Shown one piece after another: positions 62,691 to 64,000 of a stretch of DNA of 64,000 nt. The translations under genes and the position numbers were made by a program. The notes beneath the pieces are model-generated. The model was not told the DNA's origin, searched no databases, and saw nothing but the letters and a program-made list of their open reading frames with translations. Location: NCBI GenBank assembly GCA_949316235.1, contig OX438744.1, positions 3,911,710 through 3,975,709 of the forward strand. Direction: 5' to 3'. The DNA comes from Oegoconia quadripuncta. Lineage: Eukaryota; Arthropoda; Insecta; Lepidoptera; Autostichidae. Position 1 is the stretch's first letter. The number at the start of each line of letters is the position of its first letter.

Positions 62691-62749
62691 GTGTGATGAT
62701 TCTCAATAATTATATGATATTTTTTTACTTTTGTTTGTTCTATCGCTAT

Positions 62750-62945
62750 TAATTATGATTTTGTATTACCACTTGTGCGTGATTGGTCGAGAAAATTCGG
62801 AAATTACGCACGATTACGATTGACCAATCCGAGGGCTCGCCAATTTTAATGGGTATCGGTAGCGGGGAAGTCGAGTTGGTCCATCCATACAGCAGTCTGG
62901 TTGCAAATCCTGAACTGAAAGGTCGTATACGATAAGCTCTGTGCG
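62750..62945 (-). repeat. Repeat N copy 2
   Basis: GTGCGTGATTGGTCGAGAAA, CGATTACGATTGACCAATCC and GTCGAGTTGGTCCATCCATA match 41165-41580 in reverse. Confidence 0.5.
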
Positions 62946-63109
62946 TATTTACCAATTCTGTTCGCTATATAATAATTGTGGATATAAATTATTATACTAG
63001 TTGTGAAAATAAAGGAGTTATAATTCTATCTGAGTCTTTGATTTATCAAAATAGGTATTGTAATATTTGTAACATCAACACTGTACCAGGAAGTTATGGA
63101 ATAAATCGC

Positions 63110-64000
63110 ATGTCGCTTACAATCTGTCTCACGACGCACAACACTCGCGACAAAAAACCCCCGCGTGATCGGACCTACGTACTATGAGCATCTACCTGCA
63201 GATTTACGTGACGAAACAAATGACGACGCATTCAATCGCCAACTGAGAAACTTTTTGTTGGAAAATGACTTTTATTCTATTAAAGAGTATATGGATATGA
63301 CATTTTCATAACCTCCTGACATGCTTTCTATTTTAATATATTTACTTCAACTTGTATTCAACTATTATTTGACAAAGGTGATTATGGCATATCAATAATC
63401 ACATGACATGGTTTATATTTTATTTTGTTTTATTTCATTATGATTATTCAAAAATAGTATGACGTTGACGTAACAATGGTTACATACTTAAACCTTATTA
63501 ATTAATTTTGACATACATATAATAATATGTATAGGTAATGCTATTGTATATATGTGTTTTTCATGTTATTATTTTTTGTTTTATGTTTGACAATCACTTT
63601 TATTTTAGAAATCATAAATTTACGAAACTGTATGTATGACATGATATTGGTGTCGATTCGGATGTACAACGAACTAACTAAATTTAAAGCAGATACATCT
63701 TTTTCTAACACTATTAACATGAAAGGGACGACTATAAATTAAGGCCTGTCAAATTAAGTTAAGAGCTGTCAAAACAAGTCGCTCCATAGTATTTTATTCG
63801 TGACGTCGCTAGGTGTACACCTAATATTGATAAAGAAGTGCTTGTTTTGATCATTTTACTTAATTGACAGGACTTAATTATATGTCGTCCTTTTCATGTA
63901 TTAGTGGTTAGAAAAGGATACATATAATTTAAATTTAGTTAGTTCGTTGTACATCCGAATCGACACCATTGTAAAAGTGAACTAAATAAATCTAATCTAA
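63110..64000 (+). pseudogene. LINE-5 3' end, copy 2, with MITE-R inserted
   Basis: The frame RTTLATKNPRVIGPTYYEHL, PADLRDETNDDAFNRQLRNF and LLENDFYSIKEYMDMTFS then stop is the C-terminus of a Jockey/CR1-group protein. The 3' UTR matches 43866-44350 and ends TCTAATCTAA at the window edge. MITE-R (63649-63967) interrupts the 3' UTR. Confidence 0.8.
63649..63967. mobile_element. MITE-R, palindromic element with ATT target duplication
   Basis: The ends GGTGTCGATTCGGATGTACA and TGTACATCCGAATCGACACC are perfect for about 39 bp, and weaker pairing continues for about 130 bp. ATT at 63646-63648 and 63968-63970 flanks it. The paralog at 44299-44301 keeps a single ATT and no insert. A 3-bp duplication would fit PIF/Harbinger-type elements. 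Confidence 0.9.

Overview
The window reads as an AT-rich, intergenic or intronic stretch of an insect nuclear genome, most likely a moth or butterfly. The evidence is indirect: short Helitrons ending in CTAG and inserted between A and T, many tRNA-headed SINEs, Jockey/CR1-group, RTE-type and R1-clade non-LTR retrotransposons, a decayed mariner, and spliceosomal GT-AG structure in the one intact gene. I found no prokaryotic feature, no rRNA, no functional tRNA gene and no recognisable single-copy host gene. Family names used here (SINE-A to SINE-D, LINE-1 to LINE-6, MITE-G and so on) are local labels, not database names.

The only intact long coding unit is at 12921-15825. It is a two-exon gene for a DDE-type (DDE_Tnp_4-like) transposase with two N-terminal zinc-finger-like cysteine patterns and a C-terminal SWIM-like CxC...CxH motif. 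A 19-bp imperfect inverted repeat at 12153-12171 and 16206-16224 may mark the ends of its transposon. The second large coding element is a GC-rich, 5'-truncated R1-clade retrotransposon (about 35156-38911) with one in-frame stop, a tandemly duplicated 3' end and a 17-bp target duplication.

Layout. 1-5 kb: SINE pieces, a foldback element holding twelve 44-bp tandem units (831-1647), LINE tails and MITE-G. 5-12 kb: SINE-D, SINE-C, nested SINE-A/LINE-2 and SINE-B. 12-17 kb: the transposase gene and an unexplained GC-rich island. 17-31 kb: SINE-A, a tandemly duplicated LINE-6/Helitron segment, RTE tails, SINE-C copies, microsatellites, and a composite block present twice. 31-34 kb: LINE-3 and an RTE remnant split by a MITE. 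35-39 kb: R1. 39-46 kb: MITE-G, SINE-A inside repeat E, two opposed copies of repeat F, LINE-3 tails, LINE-5 and palindromic MITEs. 46-51 kb: mariner, repeat E, SINE-B, LINE-4. 51-55 kb: SINE-A copies, MITE-G, LINE-6. 55-58 kb: a Helitron (55154-57683) with short tandem arrays and a Pif1-like helicase remnant. 58-64 kb: SINE-D split by SINE-A, LINE-3 copies, a Helitron split by LINE-3, repeat E, and LINE-5 carrying a MITE.

The most informative patterns are relationships between elements. The SINE-A 3' end closely matches the 3' end of LINE-2, and the SINE-D 3' end matches the RTE-type tail, which suggests two separate SINE/LINE partnerships. Nested insertions give a relative order of activity. 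At least five loci carry near-perfect palindromes with very short spacers inside or beside TE copies, as expected from local template switching.
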